DNA of 64,000 bases from Faeciplasma sp964650705 (GCA_964650705.1 CAZYUJ010000004.1:117253-181252); one strand, 5' to 3'; positions 25,263 through 34,682 are shown, numbered from the stretch's first letter. Numbers and translations are program-made. The notes: a model not told the origin generated them from the letters alone.

Positions 25263-25536
25263 TGCAGGTCACTCGTTTTAGCTTGGAAATTATCTAAAAA
25301 CCGCCTGAAGCCTATGCAGATAATCCGTATGCATATGCTCTTCCAATATATTTCGGTATGTGATATCAAATTATTGCATAAAATCGGAATCACGTTTCGA
25401 CTTCCATTGCGTGAGGGACGGACTTTTAAATAAATTAAAATATAGGGTAGAAAAGATAATTTAAATGTGATATACTTTTGAATGTGCATGATTAAATTTT
25501 GCAACATTATTTCTACATAGAAGTGAGGACTACTAT
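25263..25536 (+). promoter_or_regulatory. Intergenic region with the GH115 promoter
   Basis: No gene is seen in this 274-bp stretch. TATACT at 25471-25476 lies in GTGATATACTT, an 11-mer identical to the -10 region of the solute-binding-protein promoter. No -35 hexamer lies 17 bp upstream, which suggests dependence on an activator. AAGTGAGG precedes the ATG at 25537. Confidence 0.5.
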
Positions 25537-28446
25537 ATGAGTAAATTTTGTATAGCATCCAAAGACAGCATTTGTTCTATTTTGGTTGAATCTACCGCCC
25601 ATGAGGGTGTAAAAAGAATCGCCGGCGTTGTTTGCAACGATATTTTGCTTGCATCCGGCAAGTCGCCTAAGCTTGTCAGCGATATTACTGCTATTGAATC
25701 CGAGACAGTTATCATAGCGGCAACTCTCGGAAAGAGCGCTATCGTTGATGACCTGATCAATGCAGGCGTTATTGATGTTTCTCCGTTAGAAAACAAAAGG
25801 GAAGTATACCTTATCCAACACCTTGAAGCTCCTTTAGCAGATCATCCTGATATCAAAGACGTTTTGCTCGTTTTGGGTGTTGATAAGCGTGCAACTATCT
25901 ATGGCTTGTTTAATATTTCTGAGGATTGCGGTGTTTCCCCGTTGATCTATTGGGGCGATATCGAGCCCAAGCCTAAGGATGAGATCAACGTTGATTACTC
26001 ACTTCCTTTCATTTCTAAGCAGCCGTCCGTTAAGTACAGAGGCTTTTTCATCAACGACGAATGGCCTGCTTTCGGCGGTTGGTCTCGCGATCGCTTCGGC
26101 GGCTTTAATACCAATGCATATGAACCTGTTTTCCAGCTTCTTTTGCGCTTAAAGGGCAACTATTTGTGGCCTGCGATGTGGTCAAGTGCTTTCTCTGAAG
26201 AAGGTCCCGGTATCGCAAATGCTGAGCTCGCGGATATCTACGGTGTCGTTATGGGCGCATCTCACCACGAGCCTATGTGCCGTGCCGGCGTTGAATGGCA
26301 GCGTATTTACAAAAATTACGGAAATGATAATACATGGAGCTTCATCTCCAACGGCGATGCTATCACTGAGTTCTGGCGTGACGGCTTGAAGAGAAATAAA
26401 GACTTCGAGAACGTTATTACAGTCGGTATGCGCGGCGAAAATGACTCGCTCTTGTTGAGTGCAGACGCAACTCTTGAGGATAACATAAACGTATTAAAGA
26501 ACGTAATCAAGACTCAAAACGAGCTTATGAAAGAGATCGTAAATCTCGATCTTGATGAGATCCCCAGAATGCTCGCCTTATATAACGAAGTCGAAGATTT
26601 CTATTACGCTCCCGGAAATATCGGTCTCAAGGGCTGGAGCGAGCTGGACAATGTCATCTTGATGCTTTGCGATGATAACTTTGCAAACCTTCGTTATCTT
26701 CCTACCGATGATGACCGTGATCACAAGGGCGGCTTCGGAATGTATTATCACTATGACTATCACGGCGGCTCTATCTCATATGAATGGCTCAACTCTAACC
26801 GTTTGACAAAGACATGGGAACAGATGTCCATGGCATATGACTATGGAATCCGTGATTTGTGGATCGTTAACCTCGGCGACATTAAGGGACTTGAATATCC
26901 TATCTGCTACTTCTTGGATCTTGCATATGACTTCGAAAAGTATGGCTCCGAAAACCCCAACAAGGTTGAGGATTATGTTTGTGAATGGATAACCAAGCAA
27001 TACGGCGAATGGCTCACAAAGGAACAGCAGCACGATGTTTACACTATCCTTAACGGATACACGAAGTATAACAATGCCCGTACCCCTGAGTCAATGAACC
27101 AAAATATCTACGCTCCCATCAATTTCCGTGAGGGCGAACGTGTTTGGAACGAATGTCAGGATCTTATTGATCTCGTTACCAAGCTCTATAATGAAGTCCC
27201 CGAAGAGTGCAAAGCATCTGTCTACACAATGCTTTATTATCCCACAGTTGCTTCTTTGAACTTCGTTCAGATGAGCATTGAGGCTGGCTGGAATCAGTTC
27301 TATGCTTCAAAGGGAAGCCTCGCTGCGAATAAATATCTTAACTGCGTTAAGGAACGTGTTGCTCTTGATACAAAGCTTCGCAATGAATTCAACTCGGTTC
27401 TTGACGGCAAATGGATACATATGATGGACTCCGCTCATCACGGCTTCAGAACTTGGAATGATGATGACTGGCGTTATCCGACTATCACTGAGGTCGTTCC
27501 TGTTCACACTGAAAAGTCGATGGTCTCATTCGCGGGAAGTGAGAAATATTCTCTCGGAAAGATGTGGTCTAAGTCAGGCCCTCTTTATAACCGTGAGTTC
27601 ATGCGCCCCGATACTGAATATATCACCATTAACATAGAAACAGGATCATCAAAGGATCTTGATTATCAGATAATTTGTGATAAGTCTTGGCTCGTTTTCG
27701 AAAGCACTGAGGGAAGGGTTACTTCTTCCGACGGACTGGCATCAGTTAACGTTAAGTGCGACAGATCTGCATTGAATGGCGAAGAAACCGCCGAAGTTAT
27801 TGTAATGTGCAAATTCGGTAACTCCGGAAGAACAAGAGCACGGCTTTATGTTACGGCTTGTCCCGGTGATTATAATGCTGAACCTATGACGTTTATCGAC
27901 ACAGAAGGCTACGTATCAATTGATGCTCATCACTACAGCTCAAATCACTCAGCAAGTGATTCCAAGTGGGTGGCTATCGATCATCTTTCAAAGTGCGATA
28001 CACCTGCGCTCAAGGTATTGCCCTCTACAAGTGCCTTCCTTAAGAACGAAAATGAGTATAATACCGATGATGTTCCATACGCTGAATATAGCTTCATCAC
28101 CGAAAATGGCGGCGATTGGGAACTTGCAATAACACTTTCCTGCCGTAATCCCGTTGCGATAGACGCCAAGCTTCGTTTGGGCGTTGCTGTAAATGACGGT
28201 GATATCAATATCGTTTCAACAATTCCCGAGCACTATAAGGCTCGTAATTGCAACGAATGGAGCGAACAGATCCTTGCAACCGTTCGCGTTTGCAAATCTG
28301 ATATCGCAACCGTGAACGGCATCAACAAGCTCAAAATCTATGGCGGTGACCCCAACATCATCGTTGAAAAGCTTGTTATGTACCCCAAGGGCAAGGCTCC
28401 TGCGAAGACCTATATGGGCACTCCCGAAAGCTATTATGTAAAGTAA
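25537..28446 (+). CDS. Glycoside hydrolase family 115 (alpha-glucuronidase)
   Basis: 969 residues with no signal peptide, so cytoplasmic. The GH115 profile is clear: an N-terminal domain (1-150), then 'PSVKYRGFFINDEWPAFGGWS' (about 160-182), 'RLKGNYLWPAMWSSAF', 'GVVMGASHHEPMCRAGVEW', 'ITVGMRGENDS', 'LCDDNFANLRYLP' and 'GGFGMYYHYDYHGG', and a helical bundle and a C-terminal beta-domain (about 780-969). GH115 enzymes cleave the alpha-1,2-linked (4-O-methyl)glucuronic acid side groups of xylan, internal and terminal. It would act on imported oligosaccharides, after GH98 and GH2 cut outside. Confidence 0.95.
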   Translation: MSKFCIASKDSICSILVESTAHEGVKRIAGVVCNDILLASGKSPKLVSDITAIESETVIIAATLGKSAIVDDLINAGVIDVSPLENKREVYLIQHLEAPLADHPDIKDVLLVLGVDKRATIYGLFNISEDCGVSPLIYWGDIEPKPKDEINVDYSLPFISKQPSVKYRGFFINDEWPAFGGWSRDRFGGFNTNAYEPVFQLLLRLKGNYLWPAMWSSAFSEEGPGIANAELADIYGVVMGASHHEPMCRAGVEWQRIYKNYGNDNTWSFISNGDAITEFWRDGLKRNKDFENVITVGMRGENDSLLLSADATLEDNINVLKNVIKTQNELMKEIVNLDLDEIPRMLALYNEVEDFYYAPGNIGLKGWSELDNVILMLCDDNFANLRYLPTDDDRDHKGGFGMYYHYDYHGGSISYEWLNSNRLTKTWEQMSMAYDYGIRDLWIVNLGDIKGLEYPICYFLDLAYDFEKYGSENPNKVEDYVCEWITKQYGEWLTKEQQHDVYTILNGYTKYNNARTPESMNQNIYAPINFREGERVWNECQDLIDLVTKLYNEVPEECKASVYTMLYYPTVASLNFVQMSIEAGWNQFYASKGSLAANKYLNCVKERVALDTKLRNEFNSVLDGKWIHMMDSAHHGFRTWNDDDWRYPTITEVVPVHTEKSMVSFAGSEKYSLGKMWSKSGPLYNREFMRPDTEYITINIETGSSKDLDYQIICDKSWLVFESTEGRVTSSDGLASVNVKCDRSALNGEETAEVIVMCKFGNSGRTRARLYVTACPGDYNAEPMTFIDTEGYVSIDAHHYSSNHSASDSKWVAIDHLSKCDTPALKVLPSTSAFLKNENEYNTDDVPYAEYSFITENGGDWELAITLSCRNPVAIDAKLRLGVAVNDGDINIVSTIPEHYKARNCNEWSEQILATVRVCKSDIATVNGINKLKIYGGDPNIIVEKLVMYPKGKAPAKTYMGTPESYYVK

Positions 28447-28458
28447 ACCGTTTGTGTT

Positions 28459-28490
28459 AAAAGCAGTCTCAGCTTACTGAGGCTGCTTTT
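28459..28490 (+). terminator. Terminator after GH115
   Basis: 14-bp stem AAAAGCAGTCTCAG/CTGAGGCTGCTTTT (one G-U), loop CTTA. Confidence 0.9.
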
Positions 28491-28569
28491 ATTAAAAATC
28501 ATCACAAAAGGTTGATTTTTTTAGTATTTGCATCTATTATATAGTAAGTAATAATATTGAGGTGATGAT

Positions 28570-29022
28570 ATGGATCACTCGCAAAAGGCATATGACCTTT
28601 TTATGCAGGGGTATAACTGTTCACAAGCTGTTTTTGCATCATTTTGCGATATTACAGGCTTGGATTTTGATTTAGCTTTAAAACTTTCTTCGTCGTTCGG
28701 CGGGGGGATAGGCAGACTCCGTGAGGTCTGCGGTGCGGTCAGCGGAATGCTGATGGCTGCCGGCGTGATCTACGGATATAATGATCCCAAAGATCATGCA
28801 ACAAAAAGTGAGCACTATAAGCGTGTTCAGGAACTGGCGCATAAATTCGCAGAAGAGAACGGCTCGTATATTTGCCGTGACCTTTTGGGACTTGACGGCG
28901 CATCCGATCCGAATTCACCGAAACGCACAAAGGAATTTTTTGAAAAACGACCTTGTCACGAGCTTTGCAGAAGTGCTGCCAAGCTTTTGGATGATTACAT
29001 AAACGCTCATGGGCTCAGTTGA
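28570..29022 (+). CDS. C_GCAxxG_C_C family protein
   Basis: 150-residue cytoplasmic protein. Its cysteines follow the family pattern: 'GYNCSQAVFASF' (Cys17), 'REVCGAVSGMLMAAG' (the GCAxxG box, here CGAVSG), 'YICRDLLGLD' and 'RPCHELCRSAAKLLDDY'. The family is thought to bind a redox or metal cofactor, and some members sit with oxidoreductases; its function has not been shown. GAGGTGAT precedes the ATG. The last 14 bases overlap the next gene, suggesting co-translation. Confidence 0.87.
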   Translation: MDHSQKAYDLFMQGYNCSQAVFASFCDITGLDFDLALKLSSSFGGGIGRLREVCGAVSGMLMAAGVIYGYNDPKDHATKSEHYKRVQELAHKFAEENGSYICRDLLGLDGASDPNSPKRTKEFFEKRPCHELCRSAAKLLDDYINAHGLS

Positions 29023-29767
29023 CTTTAGCCGTCTGAATGAGCTTTTGGCTCTTCCGATTGACGAATTGCACTTCAGCGCAGGGGTCGGAACGCTCAGCGA
29101 AAAGTATCTTCACGCTCTGTTGAAGAATTATTATGAGCCTGACCGCGATCATCACGAAGTCAAGATCGACAGCTACACAGCGGATATTTGCCGTGACAAC
29201 AACATAATAGAGATACAAACACGTCAGCTTAACCGTCTAAGAGACAAGCTCGAGCACTATTTACTTTCGGGATATAATGTCAAGGTTGTATATCCTATCC
29301 CTCGCAACCGTTGGCTTTTGTGGGTTGACGGTGAGACAGGTGAGACCACAAAACGCCGCAAATCTCCGAAGGCGGGAAGCTTCTTTTCTGCAGTTTTAGA
29401 GCTATATAAGATCAAGTATTTCTTGGATTGGGAAAACCTCGAAATTGAACTTTTGCTCTTTGACGCTGAGGAATACAGAAACCTTGATGGCTACGGGAAA
29501 GACAGAAAATACCGTTCAACACGCCTTGAAATGATGCCGCTTGAATTCGTTGATTCATGCACTCTGTCGTGTCCAAGCGACTATAAGATCTTCTTACCCG
29601 AAGATCTACCGGAGTATTTTAAGTCTAAAGACTATGCAAAAGCAATGAAAACAAATCTCAGCTACGCAAATACTGCTTTGAATATCCTAACCTATTTGGG
29701 CGTCAGCGAAAAATGCGGCAAAGACGGACGATCAATAATATATAAAGTTAATGATGCGCTAAAATAA
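29009..29767 (+). CDS. Conserved protein with a nuclease-like core and a C-terminal winged-helix-like region
   Basis: 252 residues. The region about 40-80 ('HHEVKIDSYTADICRDNNIIEIQTRQLNRLRDKLEHYL') resembles a PD-(D/E)XK core: an acidic residue, ADI, then E-I-Q before a long basic helix. The C-terminal 60 residues ('DLPEYFKSKDYAKAMKTNLSYANTALNILTYLGVSEKCGKDG') look like a winged helix. Together they suggest a DNA- or RNA-binding protein, perhaps a nuclease, but the family has no assigned function I can name. It overlaps the preceding gene by 14 bp. Confidence 0.55.
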   Translation: MGSVDFSRLNELLALPIDELHFSAGVGTLSEKYLHALLKNYYEPDRDHHEVKIDSYTADICRDNNIIEIQTRQLNRLRDKLEHYLLSGYNVKVVYPIPRNRWLLWVDGETGETTKRRKSPKAGSFFSAVLELYKIKYFLDWENLEIELLLFDAEEYRNLDGYGKDRKYRSTRLEMMPLEFVDSCTLSCPSDYKIFLPEDLPEYFKSKDYAKAMKTNLSYANTALNILTYLGVSEKCGKDGRSIIYKVNDALK

Positions 29768-29792
29768 ATTTTCACAAGAATAGGGGAGACTT

Positions 29793-31079
29793 ATGAAAAT
29801 CAAGGTTAAACAAATAGACTATTCCAAGATCATGTCCATGACTCCGAATAAAAATATAAAACCGTTGAGAACGATGGTTATATTCCGTGTCCTTTTGGTC
29901 GTTCTTTCGTTTTTCGATCTTCTCATGACCCGCTTCAAGCTAAAGAAGATCAACATGGACAAGCTCGGAAAAAAGGAGCCTTGTTTGTATTTGATGAATC
30001 ACTCATCATTTATTGATGCTAAGATCGCAAGCTGTATTTTATTCCCGCGTGCATTCAATATAATTGCTTCGACTGATGCATTCATTGGCAAGGAGCTCTT
30101 AATGCGCCTTATCGGTTGCGTTCCTGCACGAAAGTATATTGCCGACACTCGGCTTGTTAAGGATATGCTATATTGCACTCGGAAACTGAAGTCGTCTATT
30201 CTGATGTTCCCCGAGGCAGGTTATAGCTTTGACGGCACTGCAACTACTTTGCCCGAAAGCTTGGGCAAATGCATAAAGCTTTTGAATGTACCCGTTGTAA
30301 TGATAAGGACATTCGGCGCATTCGCCCGTGACCCCTTATATAACGGCTTACAGCTAAGAAAGGTAAAAGTCAGCGCTGAAATGGAATATATTCTCTCGCC
30401 TGAGGATATTTCGAAAATGAGCGCTGATGATATCAATGCAATAGTTCATGAAGAGTTTGCAAAGATAGATAATTTTAGATGGCAACAACAAAATGAAATA
30501 GTAATAAACGAAAAGTTCAGAGCTGACGGCTTGAACCGTGTTCTCTATAAATGCCCGCACTGCCACACAGAGGGAAAAATGATCGGCAAAGGGACAACGC
30601 TTAAGTGTGAGCATTGCTCCAAGGAATATGAACTCACTGAGCTTGGGTATATAAGAGCTTTGGACGGTGATACCGAGTTTTCTCACATCCCTGATTGGTA
30701 TAAATGGGAGCGTGAATGTGTCAAAAAAGAGATCGAAGACGGAACATATAAGCTTGATCTTGACGTTGATATATGCACGATCATCGACACAAAATGCGTA
30801 TATAATATCGGCAGCGGCAGACTCGTGCATGATAAAGACGGTTTCCGACTCACAGGCTGTGACGGAAGACTTGACTATCATCAAAAACCGCTCTCAACAT
30901 ATTGTATCAACGCGGATTATTTGTGGTATGAGATCGGTGATATGATATCCGTCGGTGATACCAAGGCGTTTTATTATTGTTTCCCAAAGGATAGCTGTGA
31001 TGTCGTAACAAAAGCTCGCCTTGCAGCAGAAGAGCTGTATAAGTTTACGAAAAGTAAAAAGGAGCTCTGTTCAAAATAA
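29793..31079 (+). CDS. PlsC-type acyltransferase with a C-terminal zinc ribbon
   Basis: 428 residues. Residues about 20-225 form a lysophosphatidic-acid-type acyltransferase: a membrane-associated helix (28-46), the catalytic NHSSFIDAK (HxxxxD, about 69-77) and 'MFPEAGYSFDG' (substrate site). A zinc ribbon follows: CPHC-x-x-EGKMIGKGTTLKCEHC (about 253-275). The last 150 residues are a beta-rich domain unlike normal PlsC. The ribbon tail is unusual; the next gene has the same layout. It should acylate a lysophospholipid or similar at the inner membrane, but the tail suggests a different or regulated substrate. Confidence 0.82.
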   Translation: MKIKVKQIDYSKIMSMTPNKNIKPLRTMVIFRVLLVVLSFFDLLMTRFKLKKINMDKLGKKEPCLYLMNHSSFIDAKIASCILFPRAFNIIASTDAFIGKELLMRLIGCVPARKYIADTRLVKDMLYCTRKLKSSILMFPEAGYSFDGTATTLPESLGKCIKLLNVPVVMIRTFGAFARDPLYNGLQLRKVKVSAEMEYILSPEDISKMSADDINAIVHEEFAKIDNFRWQQQNEIVINEKFRADGLNRVLYKCPHCHTEGKMIGKGTTLKCEHCSKEYELTELGYIRALDGDTEFSHIPDWYKWERECVKKEIEDGTYKLDLDVDICTIIDTKCVYNIGSGRLVHDKDGFRLTGCDGRLDYHQKPLSTYCINADYLWYEIGDMISVGDTKAFYYCFPKDSCDVVTKARLAAEELYKFTKSKKELCSK

Positions 31080-31085
31080 TATAAG

Positions 31086-31110
31086 ATCCGTCCTTTTGGG
31101 CGGATTTTTT
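31086..31110 (+). terminator. Terminator after the first ribbon acyltransferase
   Basis: Stem ATCCGTCC/GGGCGGAT (two G-U), loop TTTT, then T5. Confidence 0.82.
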
Positions 31111-31189
31111 GCGCTTTAAATCTTGTCTTTTTTGATATATTGTGATACTATACAATGTGTAACTATTTTGTCTTTCTGAGGTGAACATC

Positions 31190-32395
31190 ATGAGCAAACG
31201 ATCCAACAAGAAAAAGAAAGTTGGTCAGCCATCAAAAGTTGTTTATGCAATTGCTTATCTTATCAGCAAGCTCATCTTCGCAATAAAGGGCATTAAGCTA
31301 GAGCTTGACACCTCGGCACTTTCAGATCTGAAAGGCCCCGCTGTTATTATCGCTCCTCACACCTCGGCACTTGACCCTATAATTCTGGGAATCGCATGCT
31401 ATCCCAAGCGCCTCAGCTTCGTAGTCAGCGAGCATTTCGTTGCAAAGCCTCTGACACGCTTTGCTTTTACAAAGCTCGCTCATGTTATAACAAAGAAGAT
31501 GTTCTGCCCGGATGCCAGCACTATCATGAATATCATGCGTGCAAAAAATGAAGGCAATATCGTAGTAATGTTCCCCGAAGGAAGACTTAATTCAGCTCCT
31601 CACTCACATCCCGTAACTCCCGGAACGGCTGAGCTGATTAAAAAGCTTGGTGTTGATGTATACTGCATAACTGCTAACGGAGCTTCGCTTGTGTATCCCA
31701 AGTGGTCAAAAACCTTCAGAAAGGGCAAAGTCTTAGTTACTGCTCAAAAGCTGTTCGAGGGCAGCTCTCTTAGATCTGCTGACATAAGATATGTCTCTGA
31801 GGTTATTGACGGCGCAATTCTTCACGATGATGAAAAAGCAATGTGCGGCGAAGAATATATCTGCTCAGATACCACCAAGGGGCTCGATAAGCTTTTATAT
31901 AAATGCCCGAGATGCTTTGTTGAATTCAAGACTCATTCAGACGATTCTCATATCGAATGTAAGGAGTGCGGCTTCGTAACCAAACACAGCACACAAAATT
32001 ATTTTGAGGATTGCCGTTTTAGCACCATAAATGAATGGTATCTGTGGCAATATGATGAGCTTGATATAGATTCGAAATTCGAATTTGATGCCGATATCGG
32101 GACTGTTAATGAAAAGGGTAACATGGATCTGAATGCAGGAAACGCACACATTGCCCTTGATAAAGATACATTCAGATTTGACGGAACCGTATACGGTGAA
32201 GCTCTTGAATTCGAGCTTTCAACGCCTAAGATCGGTGGCACGCCCTATACTGCAAACAGAGAATTCGATATTTATTTCGACAAGAGGCTATACTATATAA
32301 TGCCAAAGGAAAGAAAAACTGTTGCTAAATATGCAATGTTTATAGATAAGGTTTGTCAGCAGCAAAGATCACGAAAGGATTCAGACCTGATATGA
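31190..32395 (+). CDS. PlsC-type acyltransferase with a C-terminal zinc ribbon, paralogue
   Basis: 401 residues from ATG 31190, with GAGGTGA upstream. A very basic N-terminus (SKRSNKKKK) is followed by a hydrophobic helix. Catalytic HTSALD (HxxxxD) lies at about 58-63 and the 'MFPEGRLNSAPH' site at about 127. The ribbon CPRC...CKEC lies at about 236-257, then a beta-rich tail with the same order as the previous protein. The two genes are tandem paralogues that have diverged widely. The gene overlaps the phosphatase gene by ATGA, so they are coupled. Confidence 0.82.
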   Translation: MSKRSNKKKKVGQPSKVVYAIAYLISKLIFAIKGIKLELDTSALSDLKGPAVIIAPHTSALDPIILGIACYPKRLSFVVSEHFVAKPLTRFAFTKLAHVITKKMFCPDASTIMNIMRAKNEGNIVVMFPEGRLNSAPHSHPVTPGTAELIKKLGVDVYCITANGASLVYPKWSKTFRKGKVLVTAQKLFEGSSLRSADIRYVSEVIDGAILHDDEKAMCGEEYICSDTTKGLDKLLYKCPRCFVEFKTHSDDSHIECKECGFVTKHSTQNYFEDCRFSTINEWYLWQYDELDIDSKFEFDADIGTVNEKGNMDLNAGNAHIALDKDTFRFDGTVYGEALEFELSTPKIGGTPYTANREFDIYFDKRLYYIMPKERKTVAKYAMFIDKVCQQQRSRKDSDLI

Positions 32396-33081
32396 GAATT
32401 GTATTTGTCAGACACGGACATCCCGATTATTCAAAGGATTGTTTGACCGAGCTTGGCCGTCAGCAAGCCGCTGCGTGTGCCGAAAAAATGCTTGATGAGA
32501 ATATACAAAAAATCTATTCCTCAACCTGTGGGCGAGCCTTTGAAACAGCAAAGTTCACAGCAGAGCGCATCGGACTTGATGTTATTCCGCTTGAATTCAT
32601 GCGAGAGATCCATTGGGGCAAAAAAGATGAATCCTCAGACCTTTTTGATAGCGGCCACCCTTGGAATACAGCGGAGCAGCTTTCTCAGAATGAAGGGTTT
32701 GATCTTTTGCGTGACGATTGGCGATCTCATAAATATTTCTCAGGAAATATCGTTGTAGATAGCGTTGATAAGGTATCACAAGGATTTTCCGATTGGATAA
32801 AACAGTTCGGATATGAATTTTCAGATGACGGCAAGCTTCATTGTGAACGGGAATGCAATGATATCGTTGCACTCTATTCACACGGCGGCTCCGGTGCCGC
32901 AGTTCTTTCAAAACTGTTTGACCTTCCGTTTCCGTATGTTTGCTTGACCTATGCCATGAATTTCACATCGATTACCGTTGTTGATATCCCGTCACGACCG
33001 GGATCGGTCGTGATCCCTCGCCTTATAAGGCTTAATGATGATAAGCACGTAACAACCAAAAATATCACATTCCAAATGTAA
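32392..33081 (+). CDS. Histidine phosphatase family protein
   Basis: 229 residues from ATG 32392, which overlaps the stop of the acyltransferase gene. The phosphohistidine motif is RHGHPDYSKD (His8 region); 'STCGRAFETAKFTAERIGL' and 'VALYSHGGSGAAVLSKL' hold the other conserved Arg and His. Family members remove phosphate from sugars, nucleotides or cofactors in the cytoplasm. Its place next to acyltransferase genes could mean a lipid- or sugar-phosphate substrate, but that is inference. Confidence 0.88.
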   Translation: MRIVFVRHGHPDYSKDCLTELGRQQAAACAEKMLDENIQKIYSSTCGRAFETAKFTAERIGLDVIPLEFMREIHWGKKDESSDLFDSGHPWNTAEQLSQNEGFDLLRDDWRSHKYFSGNIVVDSVDKVSQGFSDWIKQFGYEFSDDGKLHCERECNDIVALYSHGGSGAAVLSKLFDLPFPYVCLTYAMNFTSITVVDIPSRPGSVVIPRLIRLNDDKHVTTKNITFQM

Positions 33082-33094
33082 AGGACTAACCGCA

Positions 33095-33985
33095 ATGAAA
33101 AATGTTATCAAAAAATCTTTTGAATATGTAACCATAATCGCACTTGCTGTAATCAGCTCATTATCCTATGTTATGTTTATATTCCCGAACAACTTCGCTC
33201 CTGCGGGCTTTAACGGAATTGCAACCATAATCCAATACGTTTTCGGTATTAATGCCGGTTACCTTTCATTTCTTATGAACATTCCGATAATCATTTTGGT
33301 GTTCATTTTCGTTGATAAAGAATTTGCCATAAAAACTCTTGTTTATATCATCTGTTTCTCTGGCGGACTTGTATTATTCCAAAGCTTTGATATGTCGATG
33401 CTTATATATCAGACGGACAACGGAACGAGTACTATTTTGGGCCCTGTTGTCGCAGGTATCATCAGCGGTGCAACCGTCGGAACTGCGTTCTTGTTGAACG
33501 GTTGTTCAGGCGGAACTGAGCTCGTGTCTGCTCTCATTCACAAATTCCGCCCCAATCTTAACTTTGTTTGGATCGCATTCGGATTAAACGTTATCGTTGC
33601 AGTTATGTCATATTTTGTTTATGGCTATAACCTTGAGCCTGTAATTCTGTGCGTATTGAATTCATTCTTTACAAGTACGATCAGCGATAAGATGCTTAAG
33701 GGCAATCGCGAAGCTGTCAAGTTTGAGGTTATCACAACTCAGCCTGATGAGGTCGGAAAGGCGATCATCGAACGCTTAGGACACTCTGCTACTGTTTTCA
33801 GAGGAGAAGGCTGCTACACAAAGACAGAGAAAAGCATGCTCTTCTGCATTATTAATAAATACGAGATCGTCCAGTTTAAGGAGATATTAGACGAATATCC
33901 GGACACATTTGCTGTTGTTTCAAACGTAAACGACACGATAGGAAAGTTCGTCAACCCTCGCCAAAAGAAATCAACGGTTGCATAA
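33095..33985 (+). CDS. YitT family membrane protein
   Basis: 296 residues. Five to six transmembrane helices (about 12-35, 50-75, 80-100, 110-135, 155-175), with the family signatures 'FIFPNNFAPAGFNGIATI' and 'GTAFLLNGCSGGTELVSALI'. A cytoplasmic DUF2179 domain (about 205-290: 'FEVITTQPDEVGKAIIERLGHSATVFRGEGCYTKTEK') ends the protein. YitT proteins are common in Firmicutes; the transported substrate, if any, is not known. The gene closes the operon and is followed by a terminator. Confidence 0.92.
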   Translation: MKNVIKKSFEYVTIIALAVISSLSYVMFIFPNNFAPAGFNGIATIIQYVFGINAGYLSFLMNIPIIILVFIFVDKEFAIKTLVYIICFSGGLVLFQSFDMSMLIYQTDNGTSTILGPVVAGIISGATVGTAFLLNGCSGGTELVSALIHKFRPNLNFVWIAFGLNVIVAVMSYFVYGYNLEPVILCVLNSFFTSTISDKMLKGNREAVKFEVITTQPDEVGKAIIERLGHSATVFRGEGCYTKTEKSMLFCIINKYEIVQFKEILDEYPDTFAVVSNVNDTIGKFVNPRQKKSTVA

Positions 33986-33990
33986 AATTA

Positions 33991-34018
33991 ATCCCTCGGA
34001 TCACTCCGAGGGATTTTT
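33991..34018. terminator. Terminator between YitT and rex (convergent)
   Basis: 10-bp perfect stem ATCCCTCGGA/TCCGAGGGAT, loop TCAC, with T5 on the plus side and an A-rich lead on the other. Confidence 0.9.
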
Positions 34019-34026
34019 AATACCTA

Positions 34027-34659
34027 TTAGTCTTCGGCATAATTCATAGCATATCCGAGCCTGAGTAAAGAATCACCGATATGCACGTTTTCCACCGACA
34101 CATCCTCATATACATCTGTCAGATCATAATGGCTGAAGTTCCAAAAGCCTTTGATCCCAAGCCCTACAAGCTTATCAGCGATCTCTCTTGCGCTATCCTT
34201 TGGAACACACAAAACAGCGACCTTGGGATTGCGCTCGCCACAGAACTTTTCTATCTCAGCGAAATTCCTTATCGCCATATCTCCGACCATGATCCCGGTC
34301 AGAGCGGAATTTGAATCAAACAGCCCGATAAGCTCACAGCCTCGCTCGGGAAAATCTATATGTAAAGCTAAAGCCCTTCCCATATTTCCCATTCCGATGA
34401 TTATTGCCGGAAGCTTTTTATTGACACCCAAGATCTCGCCGATCTCATGTCTTAATGATTCGACGTTATAGCCATAACCCTGCTGCCCGAATCCACCGAA
34501 GCAGTTAAGATCCTGACGTATCTGAGAGGCGGTGGAGCGCAAAAAGCTCGCAAGTTCCTTTGAGGAAATCTTCACGACACCTTTTTTTGAAAGTTCACCG
34601 AGCAAACGATAATAGCGGGGGAGTCGCTTGATTACAGAAGCTGATATATCAGTACGCAA
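34027..34659 (-). CDS. rex: Redox-sensing transcriptional repressor Rex
   Basis: 210 residues with a TTG start. The N-terminal winged helix (about 1-75: 'VIKRLPRYYRLLGEL', 'SSKELASFLRSTASQIRQDLNCFGGFGQQGYGYNV') binds DNA, and the Rossmann domain (about 80-200: 'IIIGMGNMGRALALHI') binds NADH/NAD+. NADH releases Rex from DNA. It is the third gene of the acn-icd-rex set, 23 bp after icd, with a Rex-type operator on the operon promoter, so it most likely controls its own expression. Confidence 0.97.
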   Translation of the reverse strand: MRTDISASVIKRLPRYYRLLGELSKKGVVKISSKELASFLRSTASQIRQDLNCFGGFGQQGYGYNVESLRHEIGEILGVNKKLPAIIIGMGNMGRALALHIDFPERGCELIGLFDSNSALTGIMVGDMAIRNFAEIEKFCGERNPKVAVLCVPKDSAREIADKLVGLGIKGFWNFSHYDLTDVYEDVSVENVHIGDSLLRLGYAMNYAED

Positions 34660-34682
34660 AGCCTTACTTCCTTTCTTGTGAA

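Noticed and set aside
25458..25476. A fourth copy of the AraC box at the GH115 promoter
   Set aside because: The sequence 13 bp before TATACT is GAAAAGAT, which matches the box poorly; only the GTGATATACTT -10 region is shared.
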